Below are positions 1-7,728 of a DNA stretch of 64,000 nt, piece by piece (positions within the stretch are counted from its first letter, which is position 1; each line of letters opens with the position of its first letter). Location: the NCBI RefSeq assembly GCF_040833995.1, contig NZ_CP162137.1, forward strand, positions 2,032,501-2,096,500, given 5' to 3'. This DNA is from Leptospira sp. WS58.C1 (GTDB lineage Bacteria; Spirochaetota; Leptospiria; Leptospirales; Leptospiraceae). Both the position numbers and the translations under genes were made by a program. The notes under the pieces are model-generated. The model did no database searches, was not told the DNA's origin, and saw nothing but the letters and a program-made list of their open reading frames with translations.

Positions 1-164
1 ATAAAAATGGGGATATAGAACATCCGGATTCCGTCCTTTGGGTCAATTCTCAAGGAAGGATTAAAGGATTAATTTTCGAATTCGATAAACATTGGGACCA
101 GAATCCAAATGAACTTATTAAATTCATAAGCGATAAAAAAGAACAAAAGCCCCAACTTAATTAA
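1..164 (+). CDS. C-terminal end of an unidentified protein (5' end outside window)
   Basis: The third frame is open from the window edge to TAA at 162-164 and encodes the last 53 residues of a protein, including SVLWVNSQGRIKG and a charged tail. The short strand-turn-strand pattern near the end of the fragment could fit a thioredoxin/SCO1-like or beta-propeller protein, but too little is present to decide. No gene follows for about 100 bases before the chemoreceptor. Confidence 0.5.
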   Translation, partial: KNGDIEHPDSVLWVNSQGRIKGLIFEFDKHWDQNPNELIKFISDKKEQKPQLN

Positions 165-267
165 GCGATTCATAATAAACGAAAATACCAACCGGGGATC
201 GTTCGAAAGATCTAATCTCAAAAAGCCCGAAAATCGAACCAAAAAATAAATCCTCCGGGAAAAAAAT

Positions 268-1815
268 ATGAATCCGCTCCATCACAAACAAAGTATACAA
301 GATTTAGCCAGGCTGAAATTCAAGGAAGAGACTACAAAAGTAGATCGTTTCTTTTACATTCTTCTCTTAGCCCATATTCCTTTTGCATTCTTATTATCCG
401 TGGAATATGGAACCTGGAAGTTCGTCCTAAAGTCTTCCATAATAATCGCGATACTTTCCACCATCGGTTTTTTGTTCTTAAGGGGGTTATATATATTAAG
501 GATCTTAAACGCCGTACTCATTATGGCTTGGTCCGGGATACTGATCCAATCCCAGTTTGGAAGGATAGAGATGCATTTTCATGTGTTCGTTGCATTGGCT
601 TTTCTTCTCTATTATAGAGATTGGAAAACACTGCTACCTGGAGCATTATATATCGCTGTACACCATGGTTTATTCTCCTTCTGCCAGAGTATAGGGTACA
701 AAATTTCCGAAACTCCTATCATTATATTCAATTATGGGAACGGCTGGGATATCGTTCTGTTACATGCAATTTTCGTGATTTTTGAGACCGGAATACTAAT
801 ATACTTTTCAATAACCTTCAAAAAGGAATTTTTGAATCAGGAAATCAACTTGGCGGAATTGGAAGAAGTCCGAAAATATAACGTTTCTATCCAGGGAGAA
901 GTCAGGGAAAAATCGGAATCTGTAAACGGAATTTTAGAAAGTTTGGTCCAGAGTTCTTCGACAGTAGCAGATAAAACGACTGACCAAGCAAATAGTTTGA
1001 AAGAAATTAATGTAAGTATGAATCAGATCGCTGATGCAATCTCAGACGTATCCGATTCCGCAAAAAAGCAGTTAGAAGCAACAGGGACTCTGGAAAATTC
1101 TTTTCAAAATTTAGAAGTCAGTTTCCAGGAAATGGAAGCCGGACTTGTTTCCACAAAGGCTTTATTCGAGACGGCATGGAAACACGCTCGAGAATCGGAA
1201 GAAAGTCTAATGGCGATCGAAAAATCCATCAAAAGAATTGAATCCAGCTCTTCTAGTACTACTGCAAAATTAGGGACGATTACGGATATTGCCGATAAAG
1301 TAAACCTTCTTGCGTTAAACGCATCCATAGAGGCGGCAAGAGCAGGAGAACATGGAAGAGGTTTTGCAGTGGTCGCAGACGAGATCTCAAAATTAGCGGA
1401 CCAAACAGCAAGCACCATAAAGGAAATTTCTAGACTGATCCGCGATGGAAAAGAAGAGATGACCAAAAACACGGATATAGTTCAGACAGGAACAAAAACC
1501 ATCTCCTTGATCTTGGGTGACGTGGATTCTATCAAAGAAAGCCTAGATTCATTCTTTTTACTTTTGGAAAAACAAACGAATATCAGGGTTACTGTGGCCG
1601 GTGCTCTGTTCAATGCGGGAAAAATTTCCCAAAACGTTCACCAAGCAACGGAAGCGGAAAAGAAAAGTCTGGAAGAGATCCGAAACTTTCTAGATCGGAT
1701 CCAAAATTCGAATGCGATCATTGCAACGAAAGCTGTTGAGGCTGCGGACCAGGCAAGAAAATGTGAAGAATTAAGCGGTTCTTTACAAAAGCAGGTCCAC
1801 GAATTTAAGGCATAA
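268..1815 (+). CDS. Methyl-accepting chemotaxis protein with multi-span N-terminal membrane domain
   Basis: Chemoreceptor of 515 aa. Residues about 25-190 hold about six hydrophobic segments with little periplasmic loop between them, so it is not the classic two-span receptor. The input domain may be membrane-embedded. The rest is a long coiled coil ending in the cytoplasmic signalling hairpin; residues around 350 contain [16 protein letters not shown] and [11 protein letters not shown], the conserved tip that contacts CheA and CheW. No PAS or HAMP domain is obvious. It should cluster at a cell pole and feed the CheA pathway; the ligand is unknown. The ATG follows a weak GGGA-rich ribosome site. 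It appears to be monocistronic. Confidence 0.9.
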   Translation: MNPLHHKQSIQDLARLKFKEETTKVDRFFYILLLAHIPFAFLLSVEYGTWKFVLKSSIIIAILSTIGFLFLRGLYILRILNAVLIMAWSGILIQSQFGRIEMHFHVFVALAFLLYYRDWKTLLPGALYIAVHHGLFSFCQSIGYKISETPIIIFNYGNGWDIVLLHAIFVIFETGILIYFSITFKKEFLNQEINLAELEEVRKYNVSIQGEVREKSESVNGILESLVQSSSTVADKTTDQANSLKEINVSMNQIADAISDVSDSAKKQLEATGTLENSFQNLEVSFQEMEAGLVSTKALFETAWKHARESEESLMAIEKSIKRIESSSSSTTAKLGTITDIADKVNLLALNASIEAARAGEHGRGFAVVADEISKLADQTASTIKEISRLIRDGKEEMTKNTDIVQTGTKTISLILGDVDSIKESLDSFFLLLEKQTNIRVTVAGALFNAGKISQNVHQATEAEKKSLEEIRNFLDRIQNSNAIIATKAVEAADQARKCEELSGSLQKQVHEFKA

Positions 1816-1941
1816 CAAACTTCAATACTTAAACCGGAAATTTATCCGAAAGCACGGAAAGAATTTTCCAATCCCCAAAATTTTTCGTTTGAAATATTTT
1901 CTTTCCGAGAGGAATGTTCCTATTTGTTTTCGGACATTACC

Positions 1942-2223
1942 ATGAAAAAGTTTCTATTTATCTCCGCTTCCGCATTAGCCGTTGCGGTCTTCTTAGCAAT
2001 TCCAGGCACAATCAGCTCACAAAGTGGGGACATTGAAGCAGCAATCCAAGCAGCTTGTAACCGTTTGGTAGATGGGGGATTGTATAAAAGCTGTAAGCCG
2101 GCCCCAGGATTCTCACTCGGACAAGGTTATTATAGCCAATCCGCTAAAATCAAATGCCAATGTGATAACAAATCCGATAACGGAAAAACGATCGTTACCA
2201 TTTCTCTTTGGCAAGGGTATTAA
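1942..2223 (+). CDS. Small secreted cysteine-containing protein
   Basis: Start chosen at ATG 1942 because the upstream TTG (1924) would place residues before a clean signal peptide. Residues 1-26 have MKK followed by a hydrophobic stretch ending about SSQS, a Sec signal. The mature protein is about 65 aa with four Cys, in AACNRLV, YKSCKP and KCQCDN, likely two disulfides. I do not recognise the family; it is probably periplasmic or extracellular. Confidence 0.6.
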   Translation: MKKFLFISASALAVAVFLAIPGTISSQSGDIEAAIQAACNRLVDGGLYKSCKPAPGFSLGQGYYSQSAKIKCQCDNKSDNGKTIVTISLWQGY

Positions 2224-2318
2224 TCCTTCCTTAGTAGGTCCCGGTCTTTCTTAACGTTCGATGTAGAGCTGCGGAGAAGTCGGGATTATGTCCTAAAACT
2301 TTAAAAAAACTAGACGTT

Positions 2319-2981
2319 TTACCTAGGACATTTTTTCAGTTCTTTTTTTTTCGCGATAATATTCGAGATCACATCTTTGAGCACATCTTTATAGTAATAC
2401 TGTCCTTCTTTCTGATCTTCTCCTGCCCAAAAAAAGAAAACCAAAGGTAGCCAGAGCCAAGACCGAACCTCATGCAGATAGGTTTTCTTAAATAGCAGTT
2501 TTTGGTCCTCAAATGCCGAAACATCGAAACTTTCAAACGCAGTTAATCTGCTAGGCAAAAGAGTCAAAGTCATCATGGAAAACGTCCTTCCTGCGTATGC
2601 GAGTGGGGAAAAACTGATCTTGTTATTGATCTGGATAAATACTCCCTTTTGGACCTCCGTTCCTTGTTTATCGTTCGATGAAAGGATCCCGGATTCATTA
2701 AAAACCTCCTTTGCCATGACATCCAAAGCCGGGTGAGATTTGCCATTGTATTTATCCTCCGAAACCTTTACATTCGTACGATTGCCATCTGCAGATTGCT
2801 CGGTCGTAATATCGGGAGGAAGTCCATTGATCAGGGTTTTAAAGGCAACAACACTCAGACAGGAAGAAGGTTCCAAATTGTTTTTGGAAAGAACCGGATC
2901 TACGGAATGATAGTAAAGACAATGGAAACCTGTACTAGTTAATAACCCAATGATCAAAATAGAAAAGATAGGAGCTTTCAT
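2319..2981 (-). CDS. Putative lipoprotein, unknown function
   Basis: Protein of 220 aa with a hydrophobic N-terminus and candidate lipobox TSTGFHC near residue 21, acceptable under the loose Leptospira lipobox. The middle is polar. A second hydrophobic patch near residues 175-190 contains WLWLPLVFFFWAG, followed by a Lys-rich tail. No recognisable domain. It is the last host gene before the 12.4-kb element, with its start 145 bp outside the left attachment repeat. Confidence 0.6.
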   Translation of the reverse strand: MKAPIFSILIIGLLTSTGFHCLYYHSVDPVLSKNNLEPSSCLSVVAFKTLINGLPPDITTEQSADGNRTNVKVSEDKYNGKSHPALDVMAKEVFNESGILSSNDKQGTEVQKGVFIQINNKISFSPLAYAGRTFSMMTLTLLPSRLTAFESFDVSAFEDQKLLFKKTYLHEVRSWLWLPLVFFFWAGEDQKEGQYYYKDVLKDVISNIIAKKKELKKCPR

Positions 2982-3125
2982 ATTCAGCCATTATGGATAG
3001 GGCTCAGTCAATCCGGTCAAGAATAGTAAATAGATTATCATCTGATTTTGTTCGTTAAGAGTCATACAGTGCGCGCGAAACGTGGGATAGCCTTGGTTCA
3101 TGATATATCACCAGACGCCGAATCT

Positions 3126-3154
3126 AATGCGACATAATACCTATATCCGGAAGT
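3126..3154 (-). repeat. Left attachment repeat, dif-like
   Basis: Imperfect direct repeat of 15453-15481; 24 of 29 positions agree, sharing GACATA, TACCTAT and CGGAAGT. Read on the minus strand the layout is ACTTCCGGATA, TAGGTA, TTATGTCGCAT. This is the 11-6-11 arrangement of Xer sites and resembles Bacillus subtilis dif, which as I recall starts ACTTCC and carries TTATGT in the XerD arm. It ends 5 bp before the stop codon of the last element gene. Confidence 0.7.
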
Positions 3155-3159
3155 CCAGG

Positions 3160-3363
3160 CTATGTCGCTTTCGGATTTATTTTCCAAAGCGCTATAGCAT
3201 CAATCGGAGAAACATAAGAATGTGGACCTTCAAATTTGCAATCTCCGCATTGAACAAAATAATACGATGCTTTGAGTGCGCTCCCTCTTCCAAGAATCGA
3301 AGTTCTTCTCGAACTACAATTAGGGCAGGGATCTATTGAGTCTTCTATTCTTACTTCCCTCAT
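3160..3363 (-). CDS. Lar-like small zinc-ribbon protein
   Basis: Protein of 67 aa with CPNCSS near residue 13 and CGDC near residue 35, followed by GPHSYVSPIDAIALW. This pattern of two Cys pairs then a Gly-Pro and an A-x-x-x-W motif matches the Lar (restriction alleviation) family carried by many phages. In the Rac prophage Lar modulates a type I restriction system; that role is assumed here only from the family. It is the last gene of the element, directly against the left attachment repeat. Confidence 0.65.
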   Translation of the reverse strand: MREVRIEDSIDPCPNCSSRRTSILGRGSALKASYYFVQCGDCKFEGPHSYVSPIDAIALWKINPKAT

Positions 3364-3390
3364 GATATATAAATATTATGCCACGTTCAT

Positions 3391-3582
3391 TTAGTTCTTA
3401 GGTTTCTTAGAATCTAAGAACTGCTTTAAAGCAATCCGCGCGATCTTGGCCTTAGAAGCTCCTGTCTCTTCACAATAGGCGGTAAGCCTTTCAGAGAGAT
3501 CAGCAGGCAACGGAATTCCTAATCCTTTGCCTCTTTCTGCTTCCTCAGCCTTGCGGACTACCTTAGTGGCAGTCTTTGGCAT
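3391..3582 (-). CDS. Ribbon-helix-helix DNA-binding protein
   Basis: Start set at ATG 3582 (63 aa) because GGAGG lies about nine bases upstream; an in-frame start further out is possible. The C-terminal half, GIPLPADLSERLTAYC then a turn GAS and helix KAKIARIALKQFL, fits a CopG/Arc ribbon-helix-helix fold, and the N-terminus is basic. Such proteins bind short palindromes as dimers. It lies in the operon read from the promoter at 4833-4876, which carries a palindrome, so autoregulation is a reasonable inference. Confidence 0.65.
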   Translation of the reverse strand: MPKTATKVVRKAEEAERGKGLGIPLPADLSERLTAYCEETGASKAKIARIALKQFLDSKKPKN

Positions 3583-3641
3583 GTATGCAACTCCTCCTTT
3601 CACGGTCCTATGAAACACTTGCGTTTTTATTATTGCAAGAA

Positions 3642-3848
3642 TTATTTTACCGAGTCGAGAAGTTTTTTCGCGTTTTCCGTGAGGGACTTTAAATCCTCTT
3701 CCATCTGCCTAAACTCAGGAGTGTTCCGAAGTTGTGCCGCAAAAACCGTATTATTGAAAATATGATAAATACCGTTTAAGATATTCGTGATGTGTCTCTG
3801 GTTCTCTATGATAAGAACCGCTGTCGGTGCTGCTTCCTGTGCTTCCAT
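3642..3848 (-). CDS. Small element protein, unknown function
   Basis: Protein of 68 aa, mostly helical, with a charged C-terminal half rich in Glu and Lys. Start chosen at ATG 3848, which overlaps the stop of the upstream gene as TAATG; an in-frame GTG nine bases earlier is an alternative. No family recognised. A predicted amphipathic helix pair suggests a small regulator or structural partner. Confidence 0.6.
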   Translation of the reverse strand: MEAQEAAPTAVLIIENQRHITNILNGIYHIFNNTVFAAQLRNTPEFRQMEEDLKSLTENAKKLLDSVK

Positions 3849-4096
3849 TATACCCACTTAGCCTCTGCTTTGAATCCAAAAAGACCGATATTAAATTGAA
3901 AAAGAAAACCCCAAGGCTTAATTTCAATTGCCCAATTTAGAACAGGAACCAAATAATAAAATTCGAACCTAATTCCCGTTGAGACCGTTGCTCTATTTAA
4001 TTTCTTATCTTTATGAATACATTTGCCCACGGCAAATAAATACGAATGGAGTTTTTTATCTAACCCGTAGGCGATAATCCAATTTTTCCAATTCAT
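3848..4096 (-). CDS. Small element protein, unknown function
   Basis: Protein of 82 aa, rich in aromatic residues (FEFYYLVPVLNWAIE, KPWGFLFQFNIGLFGF) with alternating polar and non-polar positions, which suggests beta strands rather than a membrane helix. Its ATG directly abuts the TAG of the upstream coiled-coil gene. No family recognised. Confidence 0.6.
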   Translation of the reverse strand: MNWKNWIIAYGLDKKLHSYLFAVGKCIHKDKKLNRATVSTGIRFEFYYLVPVLNWAIEIKPWGFLFQFNIGLFGFKAEAKWV

Positions 4097-4804
4097 CTAA
4101 ACCCTCTCTGCTTGTCCGGCAACCGGTCTTCCCGGATTTGCTACTTTTTCTAATAATGATTTCGCAATGGCTTGGAGAGTAGGGGACTCTTCCAGTTTAT
4201 CCATAAGCTTCGTCGCAAACTCGCCAGCCTTCTCGAATCCAGACGGCTCCTGGTCCAATTCTTTTTCCATTTTGAATTTTTCTAATTGGAGTTGCATCCG
4301 GGCTTCCATTTGCTCGGTCCTTGCCTCATGAAGCTTATTGTTAAATTCTTCCATTTGCTTCATTCGGGATTCGTGCATTTGCTCCTGGAATTCATGCCTG
4401 TAATCCATGGCCTTTTTTACCTCTGCCATGGTTTCCGAAACACTTTTGGTAAGATTCTTTTGGAATTCTCCCATTAAAACAACCATGCTTTGGATTGCGC
4501 CAGCTTCCGGATTCGCATTTTGCCTTTGATCTGATTCCTCTTCTGCAATAGTCATGAAACCTTTATCTAAAAGTTTCTTATCTTGGTATAAGAACCATTG
4601 CACCTTGGCGGTTGCGATTTCCTCGTCAAAAATTTCTAATTGTTCATGAATTAGGCCAATCGCTGGAACTGCTTCCGTATATTTTTGTTCCTTTTCGCCA
4701 TACGAAAAGGCCAAAGTAATCGCAGAATCGGGATATTTTTGTTCTAATCTCCCTTTGCGCATCTTGAGACTTCTCAGTGTATTAAGCGCGTTCATGTAGG
4801 ACAT
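4097..4804 (-). CDS. Coiled-coil protein of the element
   Basis: Start set at ATG 4804 (235 aa), preceded by AAAGGA at nine bases. The frame extends to a TTG at 4861, but that TTG is the first three bases of a perfect -35 box (TTGACA), so it is unlikely to be translated. The middle (about residues 100-190) is a long Glu/Gln/Met-rich coiled coil with repeated QMxExRxxQM patterns; the C-terminus is short and basic. Phage scaffold, spike or tape-like proteins can look like this; no family recognised. First gene of the left operon. Confidence 0.65.
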   Translation of the reverse strand: MSYMNALNTLRSLKMRKGRLEQKYPDSAITLAFSYGEKEQKYTEAVPAIGLIHEQLEIFDEEIATAKVQWFLYQDKKLLDKGFMTIAEEESDQRQNANPEAGAIQSMVVLMGEFQKNLTKSVSETMAEVKKAMDYRHEFQEQMHESRMKQMEEFNNKLHEARTEQMEARMQLQLEKFKMEKELDQEPSGFEKAGEFATKLMDKLEESPTLQAIAKSLLEKVANPGRPVAGQAERV

Positions 4805-4832
4805 ATAGTATTTTCCTTTACTTGCTAAAGCA

Positions 4833-4876
4833 TTTCTATCGCGTTTTAGTTTGTCTGTCAAACTATTTTAGTTTGA
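4833..4876 (-). promoter_or_regulatory. Promoter of the left operon with overlapping palindrome
   Basis: On the minus strand a -35 TTGACA (4861-4856), 17-bp spacer, and -10 TAGAAA (4838-4833). A perfect inverted repeat of 8+3+8, TCAAACTA-TTT-TAGTTTGA, covers 4858-4876 and overlaps the -35 box, as expected for an operator. The half-site TAGTTTG is shared with the palindromes at 8228 and 10404. The start at 4804 is about 28 bases after the -10. Confidence 0.65.
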
Positions 4877-4882
4877 TATAGA

Positions 4883-4918
4883 ACAAAAAAAAGACCGGAA
4901 GCTTGGAATTCCGGTCTT
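4883..4918 (-). terminator. Intrinsic terminator after the virion/lysis operon
   Basis: For leftward transcripts, a 10-bp perfect stem AAGACCGGAA/TTCCGGTCTT with an 8-base loop (4891-4918) is followed by eight U residues (4890-4883). It follows the endolysin gene and precedes the promoter of the next operon. Confidence 0.9.
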
Positions 4919-4979
4919 AAAGGCTTTTCGCAGTTAGGTTTTTTCAGGTATAGGAGTTATTTCTTTTTCTTACGTTTAG

Positions 4980-5372
4980 CTAAAAAAAAAGCCCAAGCGA
5001 ACCAAGGATTAGAGCCGCAGGCCATACAGGAGACGTTTTGGGGACGTAGAAGTGCACGGGATCCGAAACTTTAAAATAATAACCCCAGAGGACATCTGGA
5101 TGCTTACCAAGAACCTTAGTGACAGTTTTACGGAGCTCTTTGGAGGTATAATCTATTCCGCCGATGTCTATAGCTCTTCCGGATTCATGAGAAGAGGTTC
5201 CTGGTTTTGCCGCCATACCAGGAGGCATTTTTTTATATAAACAAGTTTGTTCTTCTTTAGTTCGAAATCCGGAAGTGATATGGGCAGTAGGAAGTTCTTT
5301 TTTTAGATCCTGAAAAAAATCTAAAAGTCTTCTATCCACTCCTTCTATTCTTAAAGGCCCACATTCACCCAT
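4980..5372 (-). CDS. M15-family peptidoglycan peptidase with C-terminal membrane anchor
   Basis: Endolysin-like protein of 130 aa. Zinc-site motifs of the D-Ala-D-Ala carboxypeptidase/VanY (M15) family are present: SSHESGRAIDIGG (His and Asp ligands) and DPVHFYV (His), with ITSGFRT upstream. After the domain a hydrophobic C-terminus WPAALILGSLGLFF appears and the frame stops. The stop follows a run of nine T; in the -1 frame the sequence continues as L-A-K-R-K-K-K-K-stop (to 4957), giving the anchor plus Lys tail seen in other proteins of this element. Either ribosomal or polymerase slippage, or an indel, could link them. Likely cleaves host peptide cross-links for entry or lysis. Confidence 0.8.
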   Translation of the reverse strand: MGECGPLRIEGVDRRLLDFFQDLKKELPTAHITSGFRTKEEQTCLYKKMPPGMAAKPGTSSHESGRAIDIGGIDYTSKELRKTVTKVLGKHPDVLWGYYFKVSDPVHFYVPKTSPVWPAALILGSLGLFF

Positions 5373-5374
5373 GA

Positions 5375-5851
5375 TTATACCTTATAGAACATTAATGCTT
5401 TTGCGTTTGCAGAAGTAGTAGCGGTTCCTCTTACTACTGTTGCATCTGTATTTGAAAATGCCAATCTATATGGAGTATCTACGTTAGTTGCAATGGAATA
5501 ATCTACCCTATCAGAGGACCCTCCCAAGTTTGTAATATTCATGAATGTTGCACCGATTAGTAAATTATTGCTTATTAAATTAGGAACTCCATGTGGAACA
5601 TTTAAATTAGTGACCCCAATGCCAAGCGTAAAAGAAATAAACTTTATAGCAAAAGCAGTCCCATCATCTAATCTAAACTGAATTGGGACCGGAAAAAATG
5701 GTGCTTGCAAGATTTCCGAAAACGATAGAAATCTTTTATCTTCTTTTGGATCAAGACAAGAAAGAGAATAATCTCCTCCGCCTATAGGAGTAGCTACGTA
5801 AGGAGCGGAATCGCTTAAGTAAGTTCCGTCCGGTTGCTCTCTCCAAGTCAT
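5375..5851 (-). CDS. Beta-rich element protein, putative virion component
   Basis: Protein of 158 aa dominated by short alternating hydrophobic/polar strands with Gly/Asn/Thr-rich turns and no membrane segment. Overlaps the upstream gene by ATGA at 5848-5851 and ends three bases before the endolysin start. Its place in a run of similar beta-rich genes suggests a capsid, spike or vertex protein. No family recognised. Confidence 0.6.
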   Translation of the reverse strand: MTWREQPDGTYLSDSAPYVATPIGGGDYSLSCLDPKEDKRFLSFSEILQAPFFPVPIQFRLDDGTAFAIKFISFTLGIGVTNLNVPHGVPNLISNNLLIGATFMNITNLGGSSDRVDYSIATNVDTPYRLAFSNTDATVVRGTATTSANAKALMFYKV

Positions 5852-6555
5852 ATATCATAAACCTCTAAATCAAATTCGACTGCATAAGAGAATTTATAAT
5901 CTACAGGAGGAGCGGCGAAATCTCTCTGCTTCAATCCATACGGAGTAAACAGGAGGGTATTATAATTTTGCGCTTTGAACGCAAAAGAAAGATCATTATT
6001 TCCGATCACTCCGTAGTTCTGAATTCGTGTTGGAGTAGGTCCTTTTTCCCAAACTTGGGAAAAGTTAAGAGGGAAGTCGGAAATAGTCGGAACTCGCATT
6101 GTCCTAAGGCACATATTAATATCCCCGGACTGCATGTATAAAAAGTTAGGATTACTTGTGACAGATGGAAATTGATTCGTCAAAGTGAAGTTTGCCGCAT
6201 CATAAATATCTGATTTATCAAATTCTAAAGCAGGGTTTGAAGCTATGTTTTTATAACTATAAGAAAACGTTATCTGGGATGAATATTGAGCGATTACTTG
6301 ACCAACATTTCCGTTAGTAAGCCAAAACCTCATATGTAGAGGAATAATTTCATAGTTCTCAAAATTTCCGCCGGCATCGTATCCAAATTCCGGAGTGATC
6401 CGTAAATGATTCACTCGGTATTTTAAAGACGGATTAATATCTATTGCATGGAACGGAACCGCTACAGTATAAAATGTAGTGGCTCCGTTTGTTCCTTGCT
6501 GATAGACGCCGTAATGAACTATTCGGCGGATGTCTTGTAGCTTACTGAAATCCAT
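5848..6555 (-). CDS. Beta-rich element protein, putative capsid or spike protein
   Basis: Protein of 235 aa, strongly beta in character (FYTVAVPFHAIDI, LHMRFWLTNG, YKFSYAVEFDLEVYD), with no signal peptide or membrane segment. Size and pattern would suit a jelly-roll capsid protein or a minor capsid partner. It overlaps the upstream gene by 14 bases, pointing to coordinated expression with the other structural candidates. Assignment is inference from composition and position. Confidence 0.6.
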   Translation of the reverse strand: MDFSKLQDIRRIVHYGVYQQGTNGATTFYTVAVPFHAIDINPSLKYRVNHLRITPEFGYDAGGNFENYEIIPLHMRFWLTNGNVGQVIAQYSSQITFSYSYKNIASNPALEFDKSDIYDAANFTLTNQFPSVTSNPNFLYMQSGDINMCLRTMRVPTISDFPLNFSQVWEKGPTPTRIQNYGVIGNNDLSFAFKAQNYNTLLFTPYGLKQRDFAAPPVDYKFSYAVEFDLEVYDI

Positions 6556-6967
6556 AGAGAGTTAAACTCAAGGCTCCAATGGCTATGTTTCCACCCGTGT
6601 TATTTAGGACGGAAAGTTGAACACTTTGTCCAGAATAAAGAATGAAAGGTTTAATTTTTTGGAATGGAGCGACAACAGTTTGTCCTCTCCTTACTCCGAT
6701 TGTGCAAAGCGGAGAATTTCCAGTAACGATCTGCCTATTTCTCTGCGCGTCGTTTATGATTACCGGAACTCTATCCAGGGTATTATCCAAATACACTAAA
6801 TGGAAACCGGTAACAAGCATCGGAGATCCGGCATTATGCGTAATAGTTAATGCAAGAGAATAACCTGTAGACGCAGAAATCGCGGACGCATTTTCGTTTC
6901 CGATGTAAAGCTGTTCCGCATCCTTTTGAGTATTTAAAGGAGGCGGGAGTTTTTCTATCATTTCCAT
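6542..6967 (-). CDS. Beta-sandwich-like element protein, putative second capsid protein
   Basis: Protein of 141 aa with a disordered Pro-rich start (EKLPPPL) and then about eight predicted strands (YSLALTITHN, MLVTGFHLVYL, QSVQLSVLNNTGG, IAIGALSLTLYGF), a layout compatible with one jelly roll. Together with the 220- and 235-aa proteins it could form a two-protein capsid like those of sphaerolipovirus-type phages; that is only an analogy. The start at 6967 has AAGGAA about ten bases upstream and sits just past the hairpin at 6984-7005. Confidence 0.6.
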   Translation of the reverse strand: MEMIEKLPPPLNTQKDAEQLYIGNENASAISASTGYSLALTITHNAGSPMLVTGFHLVYLDNTLDRVPVIINDAQRNRQIVTGNSPLCTIGVRRGQTVVAPFQKIKPFILYSGQSVQLSVLNNTGGNIAIGALSLTLYGFQ

Positions 6968-6983
6968 ATGAAAAATTCCTTAT

Positions 6984-7005
6984 ACCTCCGGATTTCTCCG
7001 GAGGT
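6984..7005 (-). promoter_or_regulatory. Intercistronic hairpin after the putative major capsid gene
   Basis: Perfect 9-bp stem ACCTCCGGA/TCCGGAGGT with a 4-base loop, lying between the stop at 7016 and the next start at 6967. In the leftward transcript it has no U-tract, so it is not a standard terminator. It could mark an RNA-processing point or stabilise the upstream capsid message, allowing unequal expression of the two genes. Confidence 0.55.
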
Positions 7006-7015
7006 TTTCCTTTAC

Positions 7016-7678
7016 TTACGCAGGACGAACCTGAGAGATGCTGGATTGAGGAAGTTCCTCGGTCACGAGCTCGAATCTTACATAGAAGCCGTTTAAAGTA
7101 GACGGCAAGGAATATCCCGGAGGAGTAGTCACTTGGAAGTCCACAGAACGACCTGCTCCTACGACAAGAGGAGGTCTGAATACAATTCCCCACTTGGACG
7201 CTTTGTAGTTATTTCCGTTTCCGTCGTTTGGATCGAAGAAAGTCAACGGTCTTGTTGCGGCGGTTGGAGATCCTGCATCTGGTGCTTGGTAGATCCAAGG
7301 TGCATATGGCAGGTAGCTACTTAAAAGGTCCTCATGCACAAGTTGAGAATCTTGTAAGATACTCAATCTTGCTTGAGCCATGAATGCATTATAATCCTGA
7401 GTTGCAGTCAGAGTTGCGAAAGTCGCGCCTGTTTGCAAAGTAGGGTTAACGTATGCTGGACCATGGAAGGAAACTCTTAGAGCAAGAATCCTACCTTGGT
7501 TTTGTTTAAAGATATTCTGTCCTTTATCATAGTTACGCAGGTTAGCGGCTTCTATGTTATTGAACGGTTGAAAGGCGGTTGCGCCTGTTGCTAAGGCCCA
7601 AGTAGAATACTTGTGGGACTCGTAGAATTCTACGTTTCCTTTTTGGCCTCCGAAGACCATTTCTGTAAGTCTTGCCAT
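7016..7678 (-). CDS. Putative major capsid protein of the element
   Basis: Protein of 220 aa, beta-rich, without membrane segment, with one of the better ribosome sites in the element (GGAGAG, seven bases before ATG). It begins with MARLTEMVFGGQKGN and contains RILALRVSFHG, WGIVFRPPLVVG and GFYVRFELVTEE strands. It is followed by a stabilising-type hairpin and three further beta-rich genes. I assign it as main coat protein from this context only. It lacks the signatures of HK97-fold capsids; a jelly-roll fold is more likely. Confidence 0.5.
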   Translation of the reverse strand: MARLTEMVFGGQKGNVEFYESHKYSTWALATGATAFQPFNNIEAANLRNYDKGQNIFKQNQGRILALRVSFHGPAYVNPTLQTGATFATLTATQDYNAFMAQARLSILQDSQLVHEDLLSSYLPYAPWIYQAPDAGSPTAATRPLTFFDPNDGNGNNYKASKWGIVFRPPLVVGAGRSVDFQVTTPPGYSLPSTLNGFYVRFELVTEELPQSSISQVRPA

Positions 7679-7728
7679 GTTGATTCTCTCCGTTAGTGTT
7701 TTCTTGTTTTTCTCACTACGATTTCTTT

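Noticed and set aside
4805..4861. Translation of the coiled-coil gene from TTG 4861
   Set aside because: This TTG belongs to a TTGACA -35 box with a -10 at 4838-4833; ATG 4804 has a proper AAAGGA site.
7133..7324. Plus-strand 63-aa frame inside the capsid gene
   Set aside because: Antisense shadow with unusual Arg/Ser-rich composition and no initiation signals.
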